NCBI GenBank assembly: GCA_002344125.1
Contig: DDTQ01000008.1
Location: 25,750-73,874 of the forward strand
DNA: 48,125 bases
Direction of reading: 5' to 3'
Source: Ignavibacteria bacterium UBA2360
Lineage (GTDB): Bacteria; Bacteroidota; Ignavibacteria; Tepidaquicellales; OLB5
In this document: one piece after another, positions 32,378 through 41,055 of the stretch
Layout: each line of letters starts with the position of its first letter
Numbering within the stretch: the first letter of the stretch is position 1
Translations under genes and position numbers: made by a program
The notes under the pieces: generated by a model
Databases searched by the model: none
Seen by the model: the letters and a program-made list of their open reading frames with translations, nothing else
Told to the model about the DNA's origin: nothing

Positions 32378-32596
32378 TTGAAAATTACAGCAAAAGTTAA
32401 GCCAAATTCCCGCGAAAACACCGTAAAACTTTTAGATTCCGGAATTTACGAAGTAAAAGTATCGGTCCCACCTGAAAAAGGCAAAGCTAATAAAAAAGTC
32501 ATCGAATTACTCTCCGCATTCCTCAAAATACCAAAGTCAAAAATAACTCTACTCAGCGGCGAAACCTACAAAGAAAAGATTTTTGAAATAAGCTGA
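32378..32596 (+). CDS. DUF167 (YggU-type) family protein
   Basis: A 72-residue protein starting at TTG (32378). The family signatures 'KITAKVKPNSRENTV', 'YEVKVSVPPEKGKANKKVIE' and 'KITLLSGETYKEKIFEI' are present over the whole length. DUF167 proteins are small alpha/beta proteins of unknown function, widely conserved and often near tRNA- or RNA-related genes. It is divergent from the HMA lipoprotein gene, across an 80-bp gap. Confidence 0.88.
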   Translation: MKITAKVKPNSRENTVKLLDSGIYEVKVSVPPEKGKANKKVIELLSAFLKIPKSKITLLSGETYKEKIFEIS

Positions 32597-32620
32597 TTAC
32601 CCATAAGATATAAATTAATA

Positions 32621-32645
32621 GGGCGTTTTAAAACGTCCTCTTTTG
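32621..32645 (+). terminator. Terminator-like hairpin after the DUF167 gene
   Basis: GGGCGTTTT/AAAACGTCC is a 9-bp inverted repeat with one G-T pair, followed by TCTTTTG. The T-run coincides with the start of the sorting-domain fragment beginning at 32636, so the junction lies inside the hairpin's tail. Confidence 0.6.
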
Positions 32646-32824
32646 TTAAGCTTACTGTTTATGATGTGCAGGGTAGAGCGGCGGAAACATTGGTGAACAG
32701 TGAACTCTCCCCCGAAACATATAAAACTGACTGGAACGCTGCAAATTTTTCAAGCGGTGTTTATTTTTACAGGCTGCAGGTCCAGGGATACATTGAAACG
32801 AAAAAAATGCTGCTGATCAAATAA
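32636..32824 (+). pseudogene. Orphan T9SS sorting-domain fragment
   Basis: An open frame of 62 codons encodes only the last two thirds of a T9SS type A sorting domain, from 'SSFVKLTVYDVQGRAAETLV' to 'KKMLLIK' and TAA. There is no start codon, signal peptide or propeller in front. The first 71 nt match 35953-36023 of the SBBP-type cargo gene at 70 of 71 positions by eye, and another stretch around 'GCTGCAAATTTTTCAAGCGG' is also identical. It is best explained as a remnant of a deleted cargo gene or a partial duplication. It is not an expressed protein as it stands. Confidence 0.88.
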
Positions 32825-32840
32825 GTCACTCGCTTTTAAC

Positions 32841-32861
32841 CTGCCCGTTTCAACCGGGCAG
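32841..32861. terminator. Hairpin between the sorting-domain fragment and SPYFN copy 2
   Basis: CTGCCCG (32841-32847) and CGGGCAG (32855-32861) pair with a 7-nt loop. The downstream plus strand is ACTATTTTC, and the minus side GTTAAAAG, so it is a weak terminator in either direction. It overlaps the stop codon of the minus-strand gene. Confidence 0.5.
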
Positions 32862-34304
32862 ACTATTTTCTATTTCAGTAACTTTATCCAGAAGCCACAG
32901 TTTATTTACGATGGCTTTGCTTTCCAGTAACTCTTTCCGCACTTTATGTATTTCAAAATCTTTTGCAGAAGAGCGAATTTTAATATCAAAAAGCTTTTTT
33001 GTGAAGTTTACATAATTGTTTATTGAGTTTCTGGTGTTTTCTGGGATATGTTTTTCGTTAAGCAGAAAATGCCTGTAACTATCAACGTGGCTGTAGAATG
33101 GCTCGATTACATTCATTTCAAAATAGATTTTCATGTATAGTGATTTCAGCTGGTGCTTGTATGAAAGGTCATCTGTCTTAACTTTTGCTGCTTTGTTCAG
33201 TGCTTCGTCATAATTCCCCTTTTTATAATAAACCAGCGCATTCGCAAAATTAAATGAATTTTCCCTGTTTGAGTCATCAAGTTCAGGTTTATATTTCAGA
33301 ATGAATTCTTCAACCCATTCTATCTCTCCTGCATCCAGACCTGTTACTGTTACATTAAGGTAATTGATGTGATCAACGTAATTTCTGATGCCTTTATATG
33401 TACCTCTTTCAAAATTTTCTCTCAGAAGCTGAAAGTGTTCTCTTCTGAAATTCAGGTCACCGGAGTTCACTTTGAAATAACAAAAATTGGTTAAAATAGT
33501 AAAAATATCCCGCCTGTCTCGTTCCGAAAACTTGAGGTGTGATAAATCGGCTATTTTTTTCAGTTCAAAAAAATATTTCTCATCTTGTGATTTGGCTAGT
33601 TTAAAAGAGTAATAATAATATTGCAGATATTCAGTATCTTTATATTTTTTTACTTCCGAATCAGCATACTTTTCAAACTCTGTTAACGAAGCATGTTCTT
33701 CAAATCTGAACATTTTTAGATTTGTATTCGCAATATCGGTGTAGTTTCTGAGCATAAAAATTAAAAACGAAAGTGAAATGCTTTCAGTTGAGCTTTTGAG
33801 GAGCTCATCAGGAAAATATAAACTGCTTTTTTGATTCTTACTGAAGAGTCTCTTTTCGTTGTTTAGAAGATACAAATTTAAGAAGTACATTTCATCTTTA
33901 ACTTGTGATTTTTCAAGTAAGCCTGCTGCTTTCACTTCTACCTTACCAAATAGTTTATCATTTCCTTTTTTAGCGATCGCCTGCAGCATATGAAGCGAAT
34001 GATTAAACTCATCATCCCGGAATTGTTTTATTGCGAGAAAATTCTCGGCAAGCTCCAGGGTCTTGGAAAGTATATTCCTCATTATGCCATCATTGAAAGT
34101 TTTACCCGGGTATAGTTTACTGTATACCTGTTCTTTGGTAAATGTTCTGGCTTTAAACTCCGGATAGTATTTTTTCAGTAGTTCATAAAATTTTACCTGT
34201 ATCAATTCCCTGTTGAAGTAAGGTGATTCTGTATAAAGGCCAAACTGCCGGAATTCTTCCTCATTGAATGTTTTTATCAGATCAATTGCTTTACTTCTTA
34301 TCAT
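32850..34304 (-). CDS. 'SPYFN' family protein, copy 2 (unknown function)
   Basis: A 484-residue helical, cytoplasmic-looking paralog of the proteins at 28711 and 37944. An in-frame ATG at 34388 would add 28 residues, but those are hydrophobic and absent from the paralogs, whereas 'MIRSKAIDLIKTFNEEEFR' (ATG 34302-34304) aligns with both. Shared blocks: 'TESPYFNREL', 'KLYPGKTFND', 'LDAGEIEWVEEFILKY', 'YYKKGNYDEALNKAAKVKTD' and C-terminal 'LWLLDKVTEIE'. No enzyme motif is visible. It is flanked by the sorting-domain fragment and divergent from a T9SS cargo gene. Confidence 0.85.
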   Translation of the reverse strand: MIRSKAIDLIKTFNEEEFRQFGLYTESPYFNRELIQVKFYELLKKYYPEFKARTFTKEQVYSKLYPGKTFNDGIMRNILSKTLELAENFLAIKQFRDDEFNHSLHMLQAIAKKGNDKLFGKVEVKAAGLLEKSQVKDEMYFLNLYLLNNEKRLFSKNQKSSLYFPDELLKSSTESISLSFLIFMLRNYTDIANTNLKMFRFEEHASLTEFEKYADSEVKKYKDTEYLQYYYYSFKLAKSQDEKYFFELKKIADLSHLKFSERDRRDIFTILTNFCYFKVNSGDLNFRREHFQLLRENFERGTYKGIRNYVDHINYLNVTVTGLDAGEIEWVEEFILKYKPELDDSNRENSFNFANALVYYKKGNYDEALNKAAKVKTDDLSYKHQLKSLYMKIYFEMNVIEPFYSHVDSYRHFLLNEKHIPENTRNSINNYVNFTKKLFDIKIRSSAKDFEIHKVRKELLESKAIVNKLWLLDKVTEIENSLPG

Positions 34305-34524
34305 ATTTATATCTGCGGTTTTGAAAAGATACGACATTCTTATGACAAATGAAATATAAAATATTGAAGGTAAATAATGTAAAAACAAAGGTTAATGAAA
34401 ACATTTATATCCTTAAACGTTCCTGTTCTATGGTACTCATATAAGTTAAATTTCATTGGTTTAAGGCATCAAAATGTAATAAATTTGAAACAGAAATTAT
34501 TAATTCAATGAAAGGAACTAAAAT

Positions 34525-36141
34525 ATGAAAAATTCAACAAAAACTTTTATCGCAGCTGTTTTAATGTTATTAGCAGGTGCTTCAAATATTTTTCCACAAC
34601 CGGCCCCGCCTGTTGACTGGATAAGAGACAATATTTCAGGAGCAGCAAATGATATGATTACCGACAATGCAGGTAATATATATGTTACCGGGGTTACTTA
34701 CGCAGGTTCAACCAATGATTTCTATACAGTAAAATATAACTCCTCCGGAGTGCTGCAATGGTCTGAAACTTATAACGGGGCTGATAATCTGGGAGATCAG
34801 GCTTCTTCAATAGCAATTGATAATCTGGGGAATGTTTACGTTACGGGTACTGCTAATATCGATTATGGTAACACTGTGTGGACAGGAGATTACTGTACAA
34901 TAAAATATAATTCATCCGGTCAGCAGCAATGGGTTAAAATTTACAGCGGCAATACTACCGGAAGAGATATTCCTTTTAAAGTTGCAGTTGATGACCAGGG
35001 AAATGTTGTGGTCACAGGGCAATCCTATATAGATGCGCAGCGAAACGATGATATTGTAACTATTAAATATGCATCTGATGGTACTCAGCTTTGGATAGTT
35101 TATCATGATGGCAGCGGAACAACTCCCGAACAGGATTCCGGTAGAGATATGGTTCTTGATGCCCAGGGAAATGTATATATTTTCGGTCACAGTACCAGGC
35201 TGGTAACCTGGTATGATCTGTTCCTGATAAAATATAATTCAGCCGGAGCTGTACAGTTTACCAGAGATTATACCGGTCCGCATAATAATACAACTGAATA
35301 CGGAGTTGCTTTAACTCTGGACAACTCCGGTAATATTTTCTGCATTGGCGAGCTTAGCGATGGCACACTTGCGGTTTTAAAATATAATTCTTCAGGGGTT
35401 CAGCAGTGGGTATATATCTATACATCCAATTTTTTTAACAAAGCAAAGGATATTTCAACTGATGCGGCCGGAAATGTTTTTTTTTGCGGATCAGCAGGTT
35501 CAACCGGCTTTACCGCTAAATTAAACAGCAGCGGGGCATTGCAATGGAACAGAATAGTAACCGGTACTGGCGGCAATGAAATTGTAAACAGCCTTATAAT
35601 TGATAATATGGGGGATGTCTATCTCACAGGTAAAATTGCAGCAGGTTCTTATTTTGATATTGTCACAGAAAAGATAAATCCATCAGGTATTCTGCAATGG
35701 AGAGCAGCTCACAGCGGATCCGGAAATTTCAATGATTTCGGAAATGCTGTAAGCCGCGATGCTTCCGGAAACATTGTTGTTGCCGGCGGAAGCAATGTCG
35801 GGGGATTTAATAATTTCTGCACTATTAAATACGCGCCCGGAACAATCGGTATCGAATCAACAGGAAACAATATTCCTGAAATATTTACTTTGCATCAAAA
35901 TTACCCCAATCCGTTCAATCCCGTCACCAATATTGAATTCGATGTTCCTAAATCCTCTTTTGTTAAGCTTACTGTTTATGATGTGCAGGGTAGAGCGGTG
36001 GAAACATTGGTGAACAGTGAACTTTCACGCGGAAAATATAAAGCTGACTGGAACGCTGCAAATTTTTCAAGCGGTGTTTATTTCTATAAACTTGAATCAG
36101 ACGGATTTGTTCAAACAAAACGAATGATCTTAATAAAATAG
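34525..36141 (+). CDS. Secreted SBBP-repeat beta-propeller protein with T9SS sorting domain
   Basis: A 538-residue secreted protein: signal peptide (1-25, 'LLAGASNIFPQ'), then about eight repeats of the SBBP type ('DNAGNIYVTGVTY', 'YNSSGVLQW', 'DNLGNVYVTGTAN'), which form a bacterial beta-propeller, and a T9SS type A sorting domain ('NYPNPFNPVTNIEFDVP' to 'KRMILIK'). AAGGAA lies about 9 nt ahead of the ATG. Its sorting-domain DNA is nearly identical to the orphan fragment at 32636. It is divergent from SPYFN copy 2 and convergent with the Kelch-type cargo, with a shared terminator between them. The partner or ligand is unknown. Confidence 0.9.
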   Translation: MKNSTKTFIAAVLMLLAGASNIFPQPAPPVDWIRDNISGAANDMITDNAGNIYVTGVTYAGSTNDFYTVKYNSSGVLQWSETYNGADNLGDQASSIAIDNLGNVYVTGTANIDYGNTVWTGDYCTIKYNSSGQQQWVKIYSGNTTGRDIPFKVAVDDQGNVVVTGQSYIDAQRNDDIVTIKYASDGTQLWIVYHDGSGTTPEQDSGRDMVLDAQGNVYIFGHSTRLVTWYDLFLIKYNSAGAVQFTRDYTGPHNNTTEYGVALTLDNSGNIFCIGELSDGTLAVLKYNSSGVQQWVYIYTSNFFNKAKDISTDAAGNVFFCGSAGSTGFTAKLNSSGALQWNRIVTGTGGNEIVNSLIIDNMGDVYLTGKIAAGSYFDIVTEKINPSGILQWRAAHSGSGNFNDFGNAVSRDASGNIVVAGGSNVGGFNNFCTIKYAPGTIGIESTGNNIPEIFTLHQNYPNPFNPVTNIEFDVPKSSFVKLTVYDVQGRAVETLVNSELSRGKYKADWNAANFSSGVYFYKLESDGFVQTKRMILIK

Positions 36142-36230
36142 AACAACACTGAATAATGTTCTGTTTTGTCTCTGTAAATACACGTTTGTTTTGATAGAAA
36201 TAAAAGCTTACTTCAAATACAATAAAAATT

Positions 36231-36266
36231 AAACATCCCTGAATCACTTCTGCTTCAGGGATGTTT
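36231..36266. terminator. Bidirectional terminator between two convergent T9SS cargo genes
   Basis: AAACATCCCTGAA and TTCAGGGATGTTT form a perfect 13-bp stem with a 10-nt loop, flanked by A/T. The plus gene stops at 36141 and the minus gene at 36298. Confidence 0.88.
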
Positions 36267-36297
36267 ACGGTTATATCATTGCTTACTGAGAGGTAAT

Positions 36298-37725
36298 TTA
36301 TTTAACAAGCATCATTTTTCTTGTTAAGCTGATATTCCCGGTTTGAAGTCTGTAGAAATATATTCCGCTCGGCAAGTTGTTTGCTTCGAATGTATATTCG
36401 TAAATGCCTGCTGAAAGCCTGTTGTTTATCACATTTGAAACTTCTCTTCCCTGAATATCATACACTGTCAGTTTTACATCCGATGCGGCCTCTGAAACTT
36501 CAAACCTGATCTTTGTGACAGGGTTGAAGGGATTCGGGTAGTTCTGATGCAATTGCATACTAACAGGTATTTCGCTGCTGATCGGTGTTATCCCTATTAA
36601 TATGGAATCCATGAAAAATTGCGATTGAGCAGTGAGTGTTGGACCCGTTGTAATACCGCCTGTTGTCATAAATTTATATTCATTACCAACCTTCGCAACT
36701 CCGCTGCTGTGAGCGCAAATTGGGAAAATTGAAGAAGGTAGTGAAGAAAATGTTATATTATAAGGATTAAAAATATAATGATTCGAAATTGCGTTAAATG
36801 AGTTTGTTCTAACACCGCCGCTTACAAGAACTCTGCCGTCAGGCAGTGTAACACCTGTGTGCCTTGCAAGACCGCCGCCGGGAATGATATTTGAGTGGAC
36901 TATGTATGTTGTGTTATTCGAATCTAATGGGTCTACATTGCATTCTAGAACATCAGAAGATGGAACAGAGCCGGTTTTAAATCCTCCAATGCAAAAGACT
37001 TTGTATAGTGAAACATTATCTGTGGATTTCGGGTCTAGTATGTGAGCTAAATACATAGCCGCAGCTTCTAATGGCATGGAATTGTTTTCTCTAAATAGAC
37101 CTGCTATTGCGTTGTATACTCCTGTTAAACTGGTTTCTGCCGGCAAATTGTCAGTAGTAGTTGATGTTACACCCCCTGCAATAAATGCGTACTTGTTATC
37201 TAGTACAGTAACCCCCGAAAAGAATATCGGACTTGGAAGATTGGGCCCGCTTGTCCATGTGTTGGAATTGATATTGTATTTAAGAATTGATGAAACACCG
37301 TTTGAAGTCGGACTGTCAAGTCCCCCAAATGTATAAACAGTATCACCAATTACTGCTGCCGTATGTGTTCTTAACGGAATCGGCATAGGCGCTATTTGCG
37401 ACCATTGGTTTGTCCTGAAATTATACTTGAATGAAGTACGCGTTGGGTGACCCGAACCCGTGGTATCGCCTCCAAGTACAAACAACCACGATGTATCATT
37501 TCTTGTATATGTGCAGTAAGCGCTGTAGTAACGGGGACCTATTGGCAGGTTTGGACCAGATACCCAGCTTCCTCCATTATCACCATTCAAAACAATTTCA
37601 TTTTTACCGTTAAGATCTGAATCTGCAACCGTGGTGATTATATCTGAATTGTAATGTTTGAAGCCAAATACAGCCAGAAGAAGTGTGCTGAAACTTAAAA
37701 AGAACATTCTTTTTATATTCTTCAT
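36298..37725 (-). CDS. Secreted Kelch-repeat protein with T9SS sorting domain
   Basis: A 475-residue secreted protein: an N-terminal signal sequence ('MFFLSFSTLLLAVFGF'), a Kelch/galactose-oxidase-like propeller with blades such as 'GDTVYTFGGLDS', 'YAFIAGGVTS' and 'GRVLVSGGVRTNS', and a T9SS type A sorting domain ('NYPNPFNPVTKIRFEV' to 'KMMLVK'). The metal-oxidase residues of galactose oxidase are not evident, so a binding rather than enzymatic role is more likely. It is convergent with the SBBP-type cargo gene and divergent from SPYFN copy 3. Confidence 0.88.
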   Translation of the reverse strand: MKNIKRMFFLSFSTLLLAVFGFKHYNSDIITTVADSDLNGKNEIVLNGDNGGSWVSGPNLPIGPRYYSAYCTYTRNDTSWLFVLGGDTTGSGHPTRTSFKYNFRTNQWSQIAPMPIPLRTHTAAVIGDTVYTFGGLDSPTSNGVSSILKYNINSNTWTSGPNLPSPIFFSGVTVLDNKYAFIAGGVTSTTTDNLPAETSLTGVYNAIAGLFRENNSMPLEAAAMYLAHILDPKSTDNVSLYKVFCIGGFKTGSVPSSDVLECNVDPLDSNNTTYIVHSNIIPGGGLARHTGVTLPDGRVLVSGGVRTNSFNAISNHYIFNPYNITFSSLPSSIFPICAHSSGVAKVGNEYKFMTTGGITTGPTLTAQSQFFMDSILIGITPISSEIPVSMQLHQNYPNPFNPVTKIRFEVSEAASDVKLTVYDIQGREVSNVINNRLSAGIYEYTFEANNLPSGIYFYRLQTGNISLTRKMMLVK

Positions 37726-37943
37726 TTTAAACCTCTCAGTTTTAGTTTTATAATTTTAAAATTCAGTGTAAAATTACTCCGCACAATTACTTTTCACAAA
37801 AAGAAATATTATCATTTGTATATTGAAAATTTTCTTTTAAATTACTTTAACTTAATTTTAATTCTCGTTAAGTGAATAATTTATAGTATTTTAAGTTTAT
37901 GCTTACTTTAACGTATTACTTCAAAATTGTATCATAAAAATCT

Positions 37944-39389
37944 ATGAAAAATTCAAAGCTGATTACACTTTTGCGCTCTTTTTCAGGTGATGAGATCAAA
38001 GATTTCAGGAAATTTGTAAATTCGCCTTATTTTAACAACGAAAAAACAGTTTGTACGCTTGTGAATTTATTGGTTTCATTGCATCCGGGTTTCAATGAAA
38101 ATAAAACAGTTAAAGAAACGCTCTTCCCTAAGCTTTTCCCCGGGAAAAAATACAATGATGCTTTGCTTAGAAATGTAATTTCGCGTTCGCTTAAACTTGC
38201 AGAAAGGTTCCTTGTATTAAGAGAGTTTGAAAACAATCCCGGTTATTTTATGCTGCTTAAACTTCGGGCTCTTGGTGATAAGAATCAGTTTTTCCTCTTT
38301 GATAAAGCAGTTAAGTCAGCCAATGAAACACTCCAAAGTATTACTTACAGAGACGGAAGTTATTACTATATCAAAATGATGTACGAAGATGAAATAAGAA
38401 GGTTTGCGCTGCGCTCAAAGAGTATGGTTTATCTGCCTGAAGATAACTATCACAATTTTATTGATAACTGCGTCAGATACACCGCAACAGAACTGATGAG
38501 AGCTTATGCTGTTATAATTAACGCTGAAAAATATCTGAAAGAGCATAACTACAAATATATTTTTCTGCCCTATATCATGAAGTTCTTCGAAGAAAATGAA
38601 CACTTTTTCAAAGATATGCATTATGTTCATTTGTATTACAATTCCATAATGCTGTTTAACACAAACGAAGAAAAATACTTTGAGCGGGTTTATGAAATTA
38701 CGCTGCGCCACTATGAGCAGCTTCCGGATATTGATAAGAAAAATTCTTACGTTGTTCTCGCTAACTACTGCTCAGAAATGATCAACAAGGGTAAAACAGA
38801 ATACCTTAGCAGGAAGTTCAGTATTTACAGGGAAATTCTTGAAAGGAACGCCCAGTATGAAGGCTTGGATTATATTTCACACGTCTTTTATAACAGGGTT
38901 GTAAATTGTGCCGTGAGTTTGGGAGAGCTCAAATTTGCCGAAGAGTTTATGGCCAGATATACCCGTGAATTGCCCGGGGAGCACAGAGAAGGAACTTATA
39001 ATCTTGCCTTAGCGGATCTATACCTGAAAAAGGCTGAGTACTCTAAAGCTATTGAAGTGCTGGCAAAAGTGAAAAAGCTGGATAGATTGTATAAGCAGCA
39101 GTTGTATCCCATGCTGATAAAAATTTACTATTGCGCCGGTGAAACAGAATCATTTCTATCGGCTGTATCAAGTTTTAAAGAATTCCTGAAAACCAGTGAT
39201 ATTATATCTGAAAGACACAGAAAACTTGATTCAAACTTCATTAAACTTGTAACTGCTTTATTCAAACTGAGAGATGAAGGTGAAAGTAAAACTAGATCGC
39301 GCCTGGCAATTTTAAAAGACGAAATAATCAAGAACGAATATACCTCAGAAAAATTCTGGCTGCTTGAAATGCTTAAAGAATTAAAGTGA
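37944..39389 (+). CDS. 'SPYFN' family protein, copy 3 (unknown function)
   Basis: A 481-residue paralog of the proteins at 28711 and 32850, here on the plus strand. The shared N-terminal block ('FVNSPYFNNEK'), 'KLFPGKKYNDALLRN', the helical-repeat part ('LGELKFAEEFMARY', 'YLKKAEYSKAIEVLAKVKK') and the C-terminal 'FWLLEMLKEL' are in the same order and spacing. There is no signal peptide. The three genes differ in strand and neighbours, so they arose by duplication and later rearrangement or transfer rather than tandem expansion. A regulatory or scaffold function is possible but unsupported. Confidence 0.85.
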   Translation: MKNSKLITLLRSFSGDEIKDFRKFVNSPYFNNEKTVCTLVNLLVSLHPGFNENKTVKETLFPKLFPGKKYNDALLRNVISRSLKLAERFLVLREFENNPGYFMLLKLRALGDKNQFFLFDKAVKSANETLQSITYRDGSYYYIKMMYEDEIRRFALRSKSMVYLPEDNYHNFIDNCVRYTATELMRAYAVIINAEKYLKEHNYKYIFLPYIMKFFEENEHFFKDMHYVHLYYNSIMLFNTNEEKYFERVYEITLRHYEQLPDIDKKNSYVVLANYCSEMINKGKTEYLSRKFSIYREILERNAQYEGLDYISHVFYNRVVNCAVSLGELKFAEEFMARYTRELPGEHREGTYNLALADLYLKKAEYSKAIEVLAKVKKLDRLYKQQLYPMLIKIYYCAGETESFLSAVSSFKEFLKTSDIISERHRKLDSNFIKLVTALFKLRDEGESKTRSRLAILKDEIIKNEYTSEKFWLLEMLKELK

Positions 39390-39494
39390 TCCGCAATTTT
39401 ATATCAGGAAAAAAATTCAAATTCTTGTTTCTCCGGAACATTTTCTTCTAAACTACAGTAAAACCCTTAACAGCCAAATTAAATTCAAATTGCC

Positions 39495-40937
39495 ATGAAA
39501 AAACAAGCGAAAAAAACCATTTTACCATTTCTGGCGGTCATTACCATTTTAACAGCTTTATCCATATCAGCATACCTGGTATTTTATAATACGGGTGAAC
39601 CTGTTAAAGTGCAGCAGACCAATGCCAAAAATATCAATTCCACACCGCATGCCAACGGAAAGATAGGCGCAGGTCCCATAAAATTCACCACTTCACTCGA
39701 TAACAACTATTACTACGATAAGAACAGCGTCTATCTTTACATCGATCTTGAAGCTGATAAGATCGAAAATTATACAAAAACACCAATGAACATTTCTATC
39801 GTTATTGATAGAAGCGGCTCCATGAGCGAAAAGAATAAGCTTGAGTACGTAAAAAAAGCTGTTGAGTATCTGATCGATGAAGCGGGTTCCGATGATTATG
39901 TTTCTATTGTGACTTATGACGATTACGTTGACGTTCTGCAGAAAACACAGATATTAAATGATAAATACGAGCTGCGCCAAAAGGTAAATTCACTTAAACC
40001 CGGCGGTTTCACTAACCTTAGCGGTGGTATGTTTGAAGGTTACGACCAGGTAAACAGCAACTATATGCGCGGTTATGTGAATAAAGTATTCCTGTTAAGC
40101 GATGGACTTGCTAACCGAGGCATTACCGATAGGTACAAGCTTTCAACCATGGTTAAAGAAAAGAACCGAAAGGATGGTATAACAATTTCTACCTTTGGCG
40201 TCGGTACTGAATTCAACGAAAATATGATGACTGATATTGCCGAATACGGCAGAGGTAATTATTACTATATCAAAAATTCCAGTGATATCCCCGAAATTTT
40301 CGCAACTGAGCTCAAAGGAATGAAGAACCTTGTTGGGCAGAATACCAAAATGAAGGTTCGTTTCCCCAAAGAAAACCTGAAACTCAGCAAAGTATTCGGC
40401 TATCCGTACGAAGTTGAAGGTGACTACGTCACCATAGATTTCAAAGATGTTTTTTCTTCTCAAAAGAAATCGGTGCTCCTTAAGTTTGATGTAATTAAAA
40501 ATACCGAAAGAAAACTTGTTTTCGAAAATGAACTTACCTATGAAGATGTAACCGCTGATTTTCGCTTAGTCACAGAAAGTAATGTTAACAGGATCGAACA
40601 AACATCCAGCCTGGATAAATACAACAGCAGCAAAAATGAATCTGTGATACAGAATGTTGCGATGTTCGAAGCTAATGATATTATGGAAGAAGCTTTGCGC
40701 AATGTTGATGACGGAAATTATGACCGGGCTAAGGAGCTGATGAGCGGAGCAAGGAATTATATGGATGAGCAGCTTAAGACCGTAAGCCCTTCACCTGAAA
40801 TGAAACGGCAATCTGATAATATAGACAGGTATTCCAAAGATGTTGAATCCGTTGAGAAAAAAACCGAAGAAGAGCGTAACGAAATGCAGAAATCAGGTAA
40901 ATATGATAATTACAACACCAGGAAGAAGAATGAATGA
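39495..40937 (+). CDS. Exported or membrane-anchored VWA-domain protein
   Basis: A 480-residue protein with an N-terminal signal anchor (about 11-32, 'FLAVITILTALSISAYLVFY'), a von Willebrand factor A domain from about 98 with the complete MIDAS signature 'DRSGSMS' and the conserved Thr and Asp in 'GGFTNLSGGM' and 'LLSDGLAN', then a beta-rich region and a charged coiled-coil tail (about 390-480, 'DIMEEALRNVDDGNYDRAKE'). This layout resembles YfbK-type periplasmic VWA proteins. It may bind protein partners in a metal-dependent way. A perfect palindromic terminator lies just downstream, so the gene is probably expressed alone. Confidence 0.9.
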   Translation: MKKQAKKTILPFLAVITILTALSISAYLVFYNTGEPVKVQQTNAKNINSTPHANGKIGAGPIKFTTSLDNNYYYDKNSVYLYIDLEADKIENYTKTPMNISIVIDRSGSMSEKNKLEYVKKAVEYLIDEAGSDDYVSIVTYDDYVDVLQKTQILNDKYELRQKVNSLKPGGFTNLSGGMFEGYDQVNSNYMRGYVNKVFLLSDGLANRGITDRYKLSTMVKEKNRKDGITISTFGVGTEFNENMMTDIAEYGRGNYYYIKNSSDIPEIFATELKGMKNLVGQNTKMKVRFPKENLKLSKVFGYPYEVEGDYVTIDFKDVFSSQKKSVLLKFDVIKNTERKLVFENELTYEDVTADFRLVTESNVNRIEQTSSLDKYNSSKNESVIQNVAMFEANDIMEEALRNVDDGNYDRAKELMSGARNYMDEQLKTVSPSPEMKRQSDNIDRYSKDVESVEKKTEEERNEMQKSGKYDNYNTRKKNE

Positions 40938-40959
40938 TCTCAGGTTTTAACCGGAATTT

Positions 40960-40988
40960 AAAAAAGACAGCAATTGCTGTCTTTTTTT
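40960..40988 (+). terminator. Terminator of the VWA gene
   Basis: AAAAAAGACAGCAATTGCTG continues into TCTTTTTTT: a perfect self-complementary stem of about 14 bp ending in a T-run. Confidence 0.93.
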
Positions 40989-41055
40989 ATGTTAATTTAT
41001 TATATATCTTATACTAATCCAAATAAACATTAGTTAAACTCAATAAGGAGAAAAA

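Noticed and set aside
34305..34388. 28-residue hydrophobic extension of SPYFN copy 2
   Set aside because: The two paralogs begin at the position equivalent to ATG 34304, and the extension has no counterpart.
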